Shown one piece after another: positions 8,063 to 15,606 of a stretch of 29,158 bases of DNA (position 1 is the first letter of the stretch; the number at the start of each line of letters is the position of its first letter). This DNA is from an uncultured Dialister sp. (GTDB taxonomy: Bacteria; Bacillota; Negativicutes; Veillonellales; Dialisteraceae), in the NCBI RefSeq assembly GCF_900541605.1, contig NZ_UQKJ01000014.1, forward strand, positions 1 through 29,158, written 5' to 3'. The position numbers and the translations under genes were made by a program. The notes under the pieces are model-generated. The model made no database searches, had not been told where the DNA came from, and saw only the letters and a list, made by a program, of their open reading frames with translations.

Positions 8063-8315
8063 CCAATTTCAGTTTATCGAGCTGTTGGTATTCGGTGTTG
8101 ACGGGTAGAGTCACTCGTACGGGGCTGTTAGCTTCTAGCTGTTAGCGGCTAGGAAAGCTGATTCGCCTGCGGCGCTTTCCACTCGACGTTTCTGCCAGTC
8201 ATTCGTGCCGCAGGCTGTCGAGTCTTCCTAGCAGCTAGAAGCCAGGAGCTAGAAGCCCCGCACGAATGACTCTATCCGTAAGCTTCGCTCCAACAGCTCG
8301 ACAAACCGCAATTGG
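8063..8315. repeat. long imperfect palindrome, left of guaA (copy A)
   Basis: A 253-bp element whose two arms (about 110 bp each) are reverse complements. It opens CCAATTTCAGTTTATCGAGC and closes with the complement of CCAATTGCGGTTTGTCGAGC. Both arms carry GCTGTTGG, TAGAGTCA(C/T)TCG, CTTCTAGCT, GCTAGGAA and GCCTGCGGC in order. There is no coding capacity. It resembles a MITE or a large hairpin-forming intergenic repeat. I could not find a convincing target-site duplication. Confidence 0.85.
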
Positions 8316-8321
8316 CTGAAC

Positions 8322-8350
8322 TTAGTCGTAGGCCACTTCCTAAATATGAT
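8322..8350 (+). promoter_or_regulatory. probable guaA promoter
   Basis: TTAGTC (8322-8327), 17 bp, TATGAT (8345-8350), starting just outside the right end of palindrome A. A TATAAT at 8350 overlaps it. The -35 is weak. Confidence 0.5.
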
Positions 8351-8404
8351 ATAATAAGGAATACATGTAGTCCCAACTGATTATGTTCCTACAGGAGGAA
8401 ACAG

Positions 8405-9943
8405 ATGAAGCATCAGGAAATTGTTATGATTGTTGACTTTGGCGGACAGTATGCCCAGCTCATCGCACGGCGCGTGCGTGAATGCGGCGTATACTGCGAA
8501 ATCCTGCCATACAACAAGACGGCGAAGGAAATCCTTGCCCAGAACCCGAAGGGCATTATTTTCTCCGGTGGACCTTCCAGCGTAAATGCTGAAAATGCAC
8601 CCCAGGTGGATCCGGACGTATTCAAGGCAGGCATTCCGATCCTCGGTATCTGCTATGGCATGCAGCTCATGGCGAAAGAACTGGGCGGCGAAGTGTCGAA
8701 ACCGGAAAAACACGAATACGGCCACACCGAGTTCTATCGGGACGGCAGCTCTGCTCTCTTTGAGGGGGGTTCTGAAAAGACGGCTGTATGGATGAGCCAT
8801 GGCGACGCTGTCACCGATATGCCCGCAGGCTTTGGTCTCACCGGCCACACGGACCTTACCCCTACTGCTGCTATGGCCGATGAAGCCCGTCGTTTCTTCG
8901 GCGTCCAGTTCCATCCGGAAGTGGTTCACACGCCGGAAGGTACCACCATGCTGAAGAATTTCCTCTTTAAGATCTGCGAATGCAAAGGCGGATGGTCCAT
9001 GGGCAATTACATCGACATTGCCGTGGAAAATATCCGTGAAAAAGTAGGAAAACACAATGTAATCTGCGCCCTTTCCGGCGGCGTCGATTCCTCTGTAGCC
9101 GCTGTCCTCGTCCACAAAGCCATCGGCGACCAGCTGACCTGCGTCTTTGTAGACCACGGGTTCCTTCGCCTCGGTGAAGCGGAACAGGTGGTGGATACAT
9201 TCAAGAATAAATTCAACATGAAACTGGTTCACATTGATGCATCCAAGCATTTCATGTCCCTCCTGAAGGGCGTCACAGAACCGGAAAAGAAGCGTAAGAC
9301 CATTGGCGCTGAATTTATCCATACTTTCCAGGAAGAAGCCAATAAACTGCAGGACGTGAAGTTCCTTGTCCAGGGCACCCTGTATCCGGACGTGGTAGAG
9401 TCCGGTACCGCCACCGCTTCCACTATCAAATCCCACCACAACGTGGGGGGACTTCCGAAGGATATGAAGTTCCAGCTCATCGAACCGCTCCGTGAACTCT
9501 TCAAGGATGAAGTCCGTGAACTGGGCCGGCAGCTGGGTCTTCCGGAAGAAGTGGTAAACCGCCAGCCATTCCCGGGACCGGGCCTGGCTATCCGTATCAT
9601 CGGCGAAATCACACCGGAACGGCTGGATATCCTCCGCCGCGCCGATTTCATCGTTCGGGACGTGATCAAACAGCACGGCCTGTACAACGATATCTGGCAG
9701 TCCTTTGCCATCCTTCCGGCAGCCATCCGCTCCGTCGGTGTCCAGGGGGATGAACGGACCTATGATTACACCGTAGGTATACGTGCCGTCACCTCTTCCG
9801 ATGGCATGACCGCCGATTACTTCCGCTTCCCCTGGGAAGTGCTGGATGAAATGAGCCGCCGCATCTGTAACGAAGTGGCCGGAGTGAACCGCGTAGTCTA
9901 CGATATCACCTCCAAGCCGCCGAGCACCATTGAATGGGAATAA
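8405..9943 (+). CDS. guaA: GMP synthase (glutamine-hydrolysing)
   Basis: 512 aa. It converts XMP, ATP and glutamine to GMP. The N-terminal class I glutamine amidotransferase has its catalytic Cys83 in GICYGMQL and the His-Glu pair in FHPEVVHT. The ATP pyrophosphatase domain begins near residue 200, with P-loop LSGGVDSSV near 222. The C-terminal dimerisation domain ends in the family-typical TSKPPSTIEWE. AGGAGG precedes the ATG. It is a single-gene unit with its own terminator, lying between two copies of a palindromic repeat. Confidence 0.97.
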   Translation: MKHQEIVMIVDFGGQYAQLIARRVRECGVYCEILPYNKTAKEILAQNPKGIIFSGGPSSVNAENAPQVDPDVFKAGIPILGICYGMQLMAKELGGEVSKPEKHEYGHTEFYRDGSSALFEGGSEKTAVWMSHGDAVTDMPAGFGLTGHTDLTPTAAMADEARRFFGVQFHPEVVHTPEGTTMLKNFLFKICECKGGWSMGNYIDIAVENIREKVGKHNVICALSGGVDSSVAAVLVHKAIGDQLTCVFVDHGFLRLGEAEQVVDTFKNKFNMKLVHIDASKHFMSLLKGVTEPEKKRKTIGAEFIHTFQEEANKLQDVKFLVQGTLYPDVVESGTATASTIKSHHNVGGLPKDMKFQLIEPLRELFKDEVRELGRQLGLPEEVVNRQPFPGPGLAIRIIGEITPERLDILRRADFIVRDVIKQHGLYNDIWQSFAILPAAIRSVGVQGDERTYDYTVGIRAVTSSDGMTADYFRFPWEVLDEMSRRICNEVAGVNRVVYDITSKPPSTIEWE

Positions 9944-9955
9944 TAAGAAAATACA

Positions 9956-10000
9956 AACATCCCTGCCGGCTGTCTGTGCAGACAGTCGGCAGGGATGTTT
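9956..10000 (+). terminator. guaA terminator
   Basis: A ~20-bp stem (AACATCCCTGCCGGCTGTCTG with its near-perfect complement), a 2-base loop and a following TTTTG, 12 bp after the guaA stop. Confidence 0.88.
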
Positions 10001-10013
10001 TGCGTCTGGGGAA

Positions 10014-10264
10014 ATGCGATATTTCAGTTTGTCGAGCTGTTGGGGCGATGCTTACGGATAGAGTCATTCGTGCGGGGGCTTCTAGCTCCTGGCTTCCAGG
10101 AAAGCTGGTCAGCCTACGGCACGAATGACTGACGGAAATATAGGGGGTAGCGCCGCAGGCGAATCAGCCTTCCTAGCAGCTAACTGCTAGTAGCTAGAAG
10201 CTCCATGCGAATGGCTCTACCCATCTGCGCCGAACACAACAGCTCGACAAACCGCAATAGTGCG
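10014..10264. repeat. long imperfect palindrome, right of guaA (copy B)
   Basis: Same family as 8063-8315. It opens ATTTCAGTTTGTCGAGCTGT and closes ACAGCTCGACAAACCGCAAT, with internal TAGAGTCATTCG, CTTCTAGCT, GCTAGGAA-type and GCCGCAGGCG blocks in both arms. It is noncoding. It ends about 30 bp before the promoter of the cobalamin riboswitch RNA. Confidence 0.85.
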
Positions 10265-10296
10265 ATTGTCTCAATGGGGTATTCTTAAATTTCTAT

Positions 10297-10325
10297 TTGA
10301 CAGGGCACCTACAGGGTGCTATTAT
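10297..10325 (+). promoter_or_regulatory. promoter for the cobalamin riboswitch transcript
   Basis: Consensus TTGACA (10297-10302), 17 bp, TATTAT (10320-10325). The start would be about 10332, shortly before the first riboswitch. Confidence 0.85.
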
Positions 10326-10350
10326 AAATATAACCGAATAAGAAAAGAAA

Positions 10351-10530
10351 GGTGCCCTTAAGGGCTTAATAGGGAAGACCGGTGAAAAACCGGCATGGTC
10401 CCGCCACTGTAATGCAGAGCAAATCCAGAAATGTCACTGGGAAACCGGGAAGACGGAGGAGCGAGGAAGCAAAGTCAGGAGAACTGCCTATCTTATGTCA
10501 CCGTTAGAACCCACGAGCGATGGGAAGGGG
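10351..10530 (+). promoter_or_regulatory. cobalamin riboswitch, copy 1
   Basis: It shows the AdoCbl aptamer landmarks: GGTGCCCTTAAGGGCTTAAT, GGGAAGACCGGTG with the CCGGC partner, CCCGCCACTGTAATGCAGAG, and the B12-box-like GTCAGGAGAACTGCCT, then a CCACGAGCGATGGG closing hairpin. It is followed by its own terminator at 10545-10574. Confidence 0.93.
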
Positions 10531-10544
10531 ATATCTCATGGATG

Positions 10545-10574
10545 TCTCTTTACGCTTGGGTAAAGGGATTTTTT
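10545..10574 (+). terminator. terminator after cobalamin riboswitch 1
   Basis: TCTCTTTAC / GTAAAGGGA stem (one G-U), six-base loop, then six T. It is the expected expression platform of copy 1. Confidence 0.82.
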
Positions 10575-10620
10575 AATGGCTGGCACTTCGGTTATGAGGA
10601 GAACAATTTCATAGGGAAAC

Positions 10621-10800
10621 AGGTGCCCTTAAGGGCTCAATAGGGAAGACCGGTGAAAAGCCGGCACGGTCCCGCCACTGTAATGCAGAGCAAATCCAAC
10701 AAAAGTCACTGAGTACATTGGGAAGGCTGGATGAGCAGGGAAGCAGAGTCAGGAGAACTGCCTGTTTTGAAATCACCGTTTGACCTACGAGCGATGGGAA
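10621..10800 (+). promoter_or_regulatory. cobalamin riboswitch, copy 2
   Basis: A near-duplicate of copy 1: AGGTGCCCTTAAGGGCTCAA, GGGAAGACCGGTG, CCCGCCACTGTAATGCAGAG, GTCAGGAGAACTGCCT and a CTACGAGCGATGGG hairpin. The variable region between the core and the B12 box differs more, so this is not a very recent duplication. It too is followed by a terminator. Confidence 0.93.
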
Positions 10801-10838
10801 GGTGTGTATCAATACAAGTCATTTTGACGTGCACAGGT

Positions 10839-10873
10839 TCACCCTATCCTTTTTCGGAAAGGGTGGATTTTTT
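10839..10873 (+). terminator. terminator after cobalamin riboswitch 2
   Basis: CACCCTATCC / GGAAAGGGTG stem with one A-A mismatch, a short T-rich loop and then seven T. Transcription passing this point would enter the hairpin array rather than a gene. Confidence 0.82.
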
Positions 10874-11440
10874 TATTCGCACCGGGAGTGAGGATTCCCG
10901 GCCAGATATATCCCGGAGGATGGTGGCAGGGAACATCATTCTCCCGCTCCGGCGGTGGTTGTCTATGGAAGGTTCGTACACTTTCGGTGTAAATACCCTT
11001 TGGGGTTTTACATAGTCCTGTGGGGATTTCTCCATGGTTCATCTCCTTTCGGGTGATGGCGGTAACAGGGAAATATCATCATCACCCATCCCTTTTACAG
11101 ATGCTTCCGCAAGGAAGTTCCTATATATCCGGGGCTTGGCCCCTATGGTTCATCTCCCTTTCAGGCGATGGTCATAACAGGGAAATATGATCATCGCCCC
11201 ACTTTTTTAAAATCCTTCCTTCATGGAAGTTCCTATACGGAAGATTTCCTTCCGGTCTGATTGCATGAGGGTTTTGCCCCTCTTTCCTCCCTTTGAGGGA
11301 TGGCGGTACCAGGGAATGCCACCATCCCTCACCCTACTCTTTTTGGTAATAGCATTCCGAAGGGATGTTATTATACAGGTTCTCATAGGAGCGAATGCTC
11401 CAACCCCTTTTGAAGCGGCATCCATGTCGCTTCTTTTTTT
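10874..11440 (+). ncRNA. candidate undescribed structured RNA: four-unit hairpin array under cobalamin control
   Basis: No credible coding frame lies here. Four hairpins recur: 10915-10944, 11051-11087, 11164-11198 and 11294-11331. Their stems differ in sequence but stay paired (for example GGCGATGGTCATA/TATGATCATCGCC versus GGGTGATGG.../...CATCACCC), while the loops are nearly constant: GCAGGGAA, ACAGGGAAA, ACAGGGAAA, CCAGGGAA. Each is followed by smaller hairpins (for example CTTCC/GGAAG then TTCCTATA, and GGGGC-TTG-GCCCC). Units 2 and 3 share GGTTCATCTCC before the main hairpin. The array ends at a strong terminator (11412-11440). It looks like an RNA made when both riboswitch terminators are bypassed. 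Its role is inferred only. Confidence 0.65.
11412..11440 (+). terminator. terminator ending the hairpin-array RNA
   Basis: GAAGCGGCA / TGTCGCTTC stem with a TCCA loop and seven T. The gpx promoter begins three bases later, so the array and gpx are separate transcription units. Confidence 0.88.
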
Positions 11441-11442
11441 AC

Positions 11443-11471
11443 TTGACCATTTCGATAAAAATAAATATAAT
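11443..11471 (+). promoter_or_regulatory. gpx promoter
   Basis: TTGACC (11443-11448), 17 bp, TATAAT (11466-11471), directly after the hairpin-array terminator. Confidence 0.8.
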
Positions 11472-11557
11472 AAGGACGGATAGAGAAATATCGTTTTACA
11501 GAATTAATGAAATAGAGTAATCATTTTTGTGGCCGGAGGCTGCAGAAGGAGGAAACA

Positions 11558-12103
11558 ATGAGCGTATATGATTTCAAAGCGACTACCATGAAGGGACAGG
11601 AAATTTCCCTTTCTGAATTCAAGGGAAAGGTGCTCCTTATCGTAAATACAGCCAGCAAATGCGGCTTTACCCCTCAGTTTGAAGGCCTGGAGAAGCTTTA
11701 TACCACCTATAAAGACCGGGGCTTTGCGGTACTGGGATTCCCATGCAACCAGTTTGCAGAGCAGGACCCTGCCAGCAACGGGGAAATCCAGGAATTCTGC
11801 CGCCTGAACTATGGCGTCACATTTCCCATGTTCCAAAAGGGAGATGTCCGCGGGGAAACAGCCCAGCCCCTCTTCAAGTACCTGGTGAAGGAAAAGGGGT
11901 TCAAGGGACTGGACATGGACCATCCCAATGCCCAGAATCTCCTGAATTTTATTAAGAAAAACTACCCTGACTTCCTGAAAGACGATTCTATTAAATGGAA
12001 TTTCACGAAATTCCTCATCGACCGGGATGGAAACGTGGTGGAACGGTTCGAACCGACAAAGACACCGGAAGCCATCGCTCCGGAAATCGAAAAGCTGCTG
12101 TAA
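11558..12103 (+). CDS. glutathione peroxidase-family thiol peroxidase
   Basis: 181 aa. It reduces hydrogen peroxide or organic peroxides; bacterial cysteine-type members generally use thioredoxin rather than glutathione. The peroxidatic Cys35 lies in NTASKCGFTPQ. The family block FPCNQFAEQ follows, with the catalytic Gln near 69, and the Trp of KWNFTKFLID near 147. A further Cys in EFCRLNYG may act as resolving cysteine. AGGAGG lies upstream of the ATG. It has its own promoter and terminator and appears monocistronic. Confidence 0.92.
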   Translation: MSVYDFKATTMKGQEISLSEFKGKVLLIVNTASKCGFTPQFEGLEKLYTTYKDRGFAVLGFPCNQFAEQDPASNGEIQEFCRLNYGVTFPMFQKGDVRGETAQPLFKYLVKEKGFKGLDMDHPNAQNLLNFIKKNYPDFLKDDSIKWNFTKFLIDRDGNVVERFEPTKTPEAIAPEIEKLL

Positions 12104-12277
12104 TTATTGGGGGGGATGTGAAACCGGATGAATGGGGCAAAAGGCTGCCAATAAATGCCGCTGCGTTTGTTCACCGGGGTGTGGGCGTCCCGCTATGGAA
12201 AGGCACCAGCCTAAGCAAAAATATAACTTTTAACGCCATTCATCTATATGGGCTGCTTGCTAAGCATGTTCTATCAA

Positions 12278-12316
12278 ACCGCCGTGAAAAGACCTTTTCT
12301 TTTCCGGCGGTATTTT
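12278..12316 (+). terminator. probable gpx terminator
   Basis: ACCGCCGTGAAAAGA / TCTTTTCCGGCGGT stem with one mismatch, then ATTTTC. It lies 175 bp after the gpx stop; nothing else is seen between the two. Confidence 0.6.
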
Positions 12317-12370
12317 CATGTCCGAAATGATAGTATAATGATAAATAGTAGACCCTATGGAGGAAAGGAT

Positions 12371-13132
12371 ATGAAAAAATATTTCTTTTTTGATATCGAT
12401 GGGACCCTGACCACACCGCTGACGGCGGACTATCCGGAGAGCACCAGGGAGGCCATCCGCCTGCTTGTCAGGAATGGCCACTTCGTGTCCATCGCCACCG
12501 GCCGTATGCAGGCGGATGCCTGGGAAGTGGCAAAGACCCTGGGCATTCCGGCAGTGGTTTCCGACGGCGGCAATGCGGTGACCATCGATGGAAAAATTCT
12601 TTACGACGAAGGCCTGCCTCTTTCCGACTGCTTCCGCATGCTGTCGGAAACGGATGAGGAAAAACATCCCTGGGCAGCGGCCCCGTATAACAGGAAGTAC
12701 CGTATCACCCGGACACCGCTGTACCTGGAAAAGGTGAAGGACCGGTACTATGAGACGAAGGTGGACCGGGACTTTGATTTCCGCAAGGTAGAAGCGATCC
12801 ATAAGATTTTTGTGGCCTGCACGAAACAGGAAGCGGGGGAGGTGCCTCTCTATACACTGCCTCACGTGTGGTTCAGTACAGACACCATGCTCATCGAACC
12901 GGTGCATAAGGAACGGGGCATCATGGAAATCCAAAAGAAATTTCATATCCCCGATGGGGAAATCGTAGTCTTTGGAGATGGCATGAATGATCTCACCATG
13001 TTCCGGAAGGAATGGATGACCATTGCCATGGGTAATGCCAAACCCCAGCTGAAGGAAAAAGCCCGCTACATTACGGACCGGGCTGATGAGGATGGCATTT
13101 ATAACGCCTGCCGCCATTTTGGATGGATCTGA
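12371..13132 (+). CDS. HAD-superfamily phosphatase, Cof/IIB type
   Basis: 253 aa from MKKYFFFDIDGT. Cytoplasmic Mg-dependent phosphatase of the HAD IIB (Cof) subfamily; substrates are typically sugar phosphates or nucleotide-related phosphates, but the real one cannot be told. Motif I is DIDGT (Asp8 nucleophile, Asp10 acid/base), motif II is the Thr of IATGRM near 42, and motif IV is FGDGMNDLTMF near 203. The C2-type cap lies between II and IV. I start at 12371 because GGAGGAAAG precedes it; the longer frame begins inside a terminator region. A TATAAT at 12334-12339 may be its -10 box. Confidence 0.88.
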   Translation: MKKYFFFDIDGTLTTPLTADYPESTREAIRLLVRNGHFVSIATGRMQADAWEVAKTLGIPAVVSDGGNAVTIDGKILYDEGLPLSDCFRMLSETDEEKHPWAAAPYNRKYRITRTPLYLEKVKDRYYETKVDRDFDFRKVEAIHKIFVACTKQEAGEVPLYTLPHVWFSTDTMLIEPVHKERGIMEIQKKFHIPDGEIVVFGDGMNDLTMFRKEWMTIAMGNAKPQLKEKARYITDRADEDGIYNACRHFGWI

Positions 13133-13306
13133 TGGTACGTAGTGTCTGACAGGCAGGTTAAACGGTTGCATGGGGCTAAAGGTGGCAAAGCCAAAATCCC
13201 GAAGGAAAAGCAGAACGCCGGTCAAGCAGGCGGAGCGATGCCCGGCCGTCCCATTGCTCTTTTATCCATCAGCCATGCGATTTCACAAATGACTATACTG
13301 AGATTG

Positions 13307-13330
13307 GCCTCTGCCTGTCAGGGGCTTTTT
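13307..13330 (+). terminator. probable terminator after the HAD gene
   Basis: GCCTCTG / CAGGGGC stem with a five-base loop, then five T. It lies just upstream of the metallophosphoesterase ribosome site. The preceding ~170 bp show nothing clear except a 14-mer (13170-13183) that recurs in the hairpin at 21003. Confidence 0.6.
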
Positions 13331-13350
13331 ATTGTACAGGAGAAATGACC

Positions 13351-14478
13351 ATGAAGGAGTGGAATTGGTTTTATATATTCCAGGGGGTTCTGGGAATACT
13401 CTGTGCCCTGCTGCAGTGGCTGCTTTTCCGAAGCGGGTTTGATTTCCTCAGAAATCCGGTATGGATTCTTATGTTCCTGCTGGAACCCCTCGCATATACC
13501 CTGCCAAACCTGGCGGAGAAATACATGCCCCTTACCCTGGTGCACCTTTGTGCCTGGGTCGGTGGCTATGGCTTTATTTTTACCTACTATGCCACCATGG
13601 CGGCGGTTCCGTTCCTGCTGGTGGAAGGAGTTCGGTGGATTACGGGATGGAATGGCCTTGAAGGCTGGATTTCTTTGTATAGCCGGCTGGCTCTTGCAGC
13701 CCTTTTTATACTGATTATCTTTGGCAGCTGGCGGGCCTTCCATCCCCAGGTGGTGCATCTGGACCTGACCACCCATAAGCCGGTGAGGGGACCGGTGACT
13801 TTTGCCTTTGTAAGTGATATTCATTTCGGGATCCTTCTGGGACCCTGGTTTGCCCGGCGCCTGGTAAGGGATTTGAACCGGCTGCATCCGGACTATATTC
13901 TCATGGGCGGCGATATTATTGATGGCAATCTTCATGTGGTGGAAAAAAACCATACTTTGGAGGAGCTGAGAAACCTGGAACCGAAAAAAGGGACATTGGC
14001 GGTCCTGGGAAACCATGACCATTACAGCGGCCATACGGATAGGGAAAAGGAGATACTGGAGGGCCTCAGCATCCGGGTGCTCCTGAATGAAGGTTTCCTG
14101 ACGGGCGAAGGCATTATGGTGAATGGCATGGGAGACTTTCTGTACCATCCCCTGTCGGAGGTTCCTCCATCGGATGGCCATTTTTCCATCGTCATGGAAC
14201 ATGAACCGGTGTCCATGAAGGAAGCAGCCAAAGCGGGACACGACCTGTTTCTGGCAGGCCACACCCATGGGGGCCAGTTCTGGCCAAACCGATACTTTAC
14301 AAAGAGAGCCTTTGACTTGGATTATGGGGTAAAGCGGTATGGAAATATGATAGCCTATGTTACCAGCGGCTACGGCATGTGGGGAACCCCGTTCCGACTG
14401 GGTCCGAAACCGGAGATTGTGATGATTACAGTCAGTTATTTGCCAAATGGACAGTTTCATTCCTCTAAATCCGGTTGA
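13351..14478 (+). CDS. membrane-anchored calcineurin-like metallophosphoesterase (YkuE/YaeI type)
   Basis: 375 aa. The N-terminal ~125 residues hold about four hydrophobic segments (near 7-25, 36-53, 64-92 and 108-126). A metallophosphoesterase domain follows with all five motifs: SDIHFG, GGDIID, GNHDH, MEHEP and GHTHGGQF. YkuE/YaeI relatives are linked to envelope lipid or UDP-sugar pyrophosphate hydrolysis, but the substrate here is unknown. I prefer the ATG at 13351, seven bases after AGGAGA; an ATG at 13345 is too close to it. Confidence 0.87.
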   Translation: MKEWNWFYIFQGVLGILCALLQWLLFRSGFDFLRNPVWILMFLLEPLAYTLPNLAEKYMPLTLVHLCAWVGGYGFIFTYYATMAAVPFLLVEGVRWITGWNGLEGWISLYSRLALAALFILIIFGSWRAFHPQVVHLDLTTHKPVRGPVTFAFVSDIHFGILLGPWFARRLVRDLNRLHPDYILMGGDIIDGNLHVVEKNHTLEELRNLEPKKGTLAVLGNHDHYSGHTDREKEILEGLSIRVLLNEGFLTGEGIMVNGMGDFLYHPLSEVPPSDGHFSIVMEHEPVSMKEAAKAGHDLFLAGHTHGGQFWPNRYFTKRAFDLDYGVKRYGNMIAYVTSGYGMWGTPFRLGPKPEIVMITVSYLPNGQFHSSKSG

Positions 14479-14590
14479 CCCGTAGTGGCTGAGTTAGTTT
14501 GGTGGTCATGGAATTCGCCCGAGGGAAAAGTGCCGCCGCCATTTTTGGGGCCTTATTTACTTTTATTGTAAACAGATGAAATTTAATAAA

Positions 14591-14618
14591 TTGACAAACA
14601 GTCTATCCATGATATGAT
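14591..14618 (+). promoter_or_regulatory. probable ecfA1 operon promoter
   Basis: TTGACA (14591-14596), 16 bp, TATGAT (14613-14618), about 100 bp before ecfA1. Confidence 0.65.
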
Positions 14619-14721
14619 TATAGAAGACCGGAATCCGCTGGATTCCATTGACGGCAGTGCCTGCCGTCTGCTATCATAAAGTATCATTGTTTTATTCTTA
14701 TCATTGCAGGAAAGAGGAATC

Positions 14722-15606
14722 ATGGATACAGAACCGGTGAAGGATGAAAAACAGGGCGGAGAGATTTTGTTTGACATCCGTCATTTGACACATACCTTCG
14801 AGACAGAGGAAGGAAAGAAATTTGATGCCCTTTCCGATGTAACGGCCACCATAAAGAAGGGGTCCTTTACGGCCATCATCGGGACGAACGGCAGCGGGAA
14901 ATCCACGCTGGCCAGGCATCTGAACGCACTGCTCATTCCTACGGACGGGGAAATCTATGTGGAAGGCATGAAGACCTCCGGTTTTTCCCATATCTGGGAT
15001 ATCCGGCAGAAGGTGGGCATGGTTTTCCAGAATCCCGATAACCAGCTGGTAGCGGCTATTGTGGAGGAAGACGTGGCCTTCGGTCCGGAAAATATCGGTG
15101 TTCCTCCCGATGAAATCCGGAAGCGGGTGGATGTGGCCCTGGAAAAGGTGGGGATGACTGCCTACCGAACCCATTCTCCCGCCATGCTCTCCGGCGGACA
15201 GAAGCAGCGGGTGGCCATTGCAGGAATCCTTGCTATGCATCCGGACTGCATTGTCCTCGATGAACCGACGGCCATGCTGGACCCGAAGGGGCGGAAAGAG
15301 GTCATGGACACAGTGCATGACCTGAATGAGAACGAAGGCATTACCATCGTCCTTATTACCCACTTCATGGAAGAAGCGGTGACCGCGGATCACGTGATGG
15401 TCATCGACAAAGGTCACCTTCGCATGGAGGGGACAGCGAGGGAGGTATTCTCCCAGGCAGAAAAGCTGAGGGCCCTGGGCCTGGATGTGCCGGTGGCGGC
15501 AGATCTGGCCTATGGCCTCCGGAAAAAGGGATTTACCATTCCGGAAGATTGTTTGACAGATGAGGAGCTGGGAAAGGCATTATGTCCATATGTGTCGAAA
15601 ATGTAA
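14722..15606 (+). CDS. ecfA1: ECF transporter ATPase EcfA1
   Basis: 294 aa. One of the two ATPases of the energy-coupling-factor module, which powers uptake of vitamins or metal ions through exchangeable S components. Walker A GTNGSGKST (residues 54-62), Q-loop FQNPDNQL, signature LSGGQKQRV, Walker B IVLDEPTAMLDP, and the switch His in ITHFMEEA. I start at ATG 14722 behind AAAGAGG; the longer frame begins with TTG at 14704. It overlaps ecfA2 by 25 bp. No S-component gene is in the window, which fits the group II module that serves several S proteins. Confidence 0.93.
   Translation: MDTEPVKDEKQGGEILFDIRHLTHTFETEEGKKFDALSDVTATIKKGSFTAIIGTNGSGKSTLARHLNALLIPTDGEIYVEGMKTSGFSHIWDIRQKVGMVFQNPDNQLVAAIVEEDVAFGPENIGVPPDEIRKRVDVALEKVGMTAYRTHSPAMLSGGQKQRVAIAGILAMHPDCIVLDEPTAMLDPKGRKEVMDTVHDLNENEGITIVLITHFMEEAVTADHVMVIDKGHLRMEGTAREVFSQAEKLRALGLDVPVAADLAYGLRKKGFTIPEDCLTDEELGKALCPYVSKM

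Noticed and set aside
8381..9676. 431-aa open frame on the minus strand opposite guaA
   Set aside because: It is the antisense shadow of guaA, which has all GMP synthase motifs. No ribosome site or family resemblance was seen.
10431..10643. 70-aa frame in the cobalamin riboswitch region
   Set aside because: It runs through conserved aptamer sequence and the first terminator, so it is an accident of the RNA.
10731..11015. 94-aa frame crossing riboswitch 2 and the first array hairpin
   Set aside because: It spans the B12 box, a terminator and a hairpin, with no ribosome site.
10914..11331. CRISPR array reading of the spaced repeats
   Set aside because: The units are not identical direct repeats. 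Stems vary while loops stay constant, spacing is irregular (112-138 bp), and no cas gene is present.
11223..11483. 86-aa frame over hairpin-array units 3 and 4
   Set aside because: It reads through the hairpins and the terminator at 11412-11440; low-complexity and unlike any protein I know.
13318..14460. 380-aa minus-strand frame opposite the metallophosphoesterase
   Set aside because: Antisense shadow; all five phosphoesterase motifs are on the plus strand.
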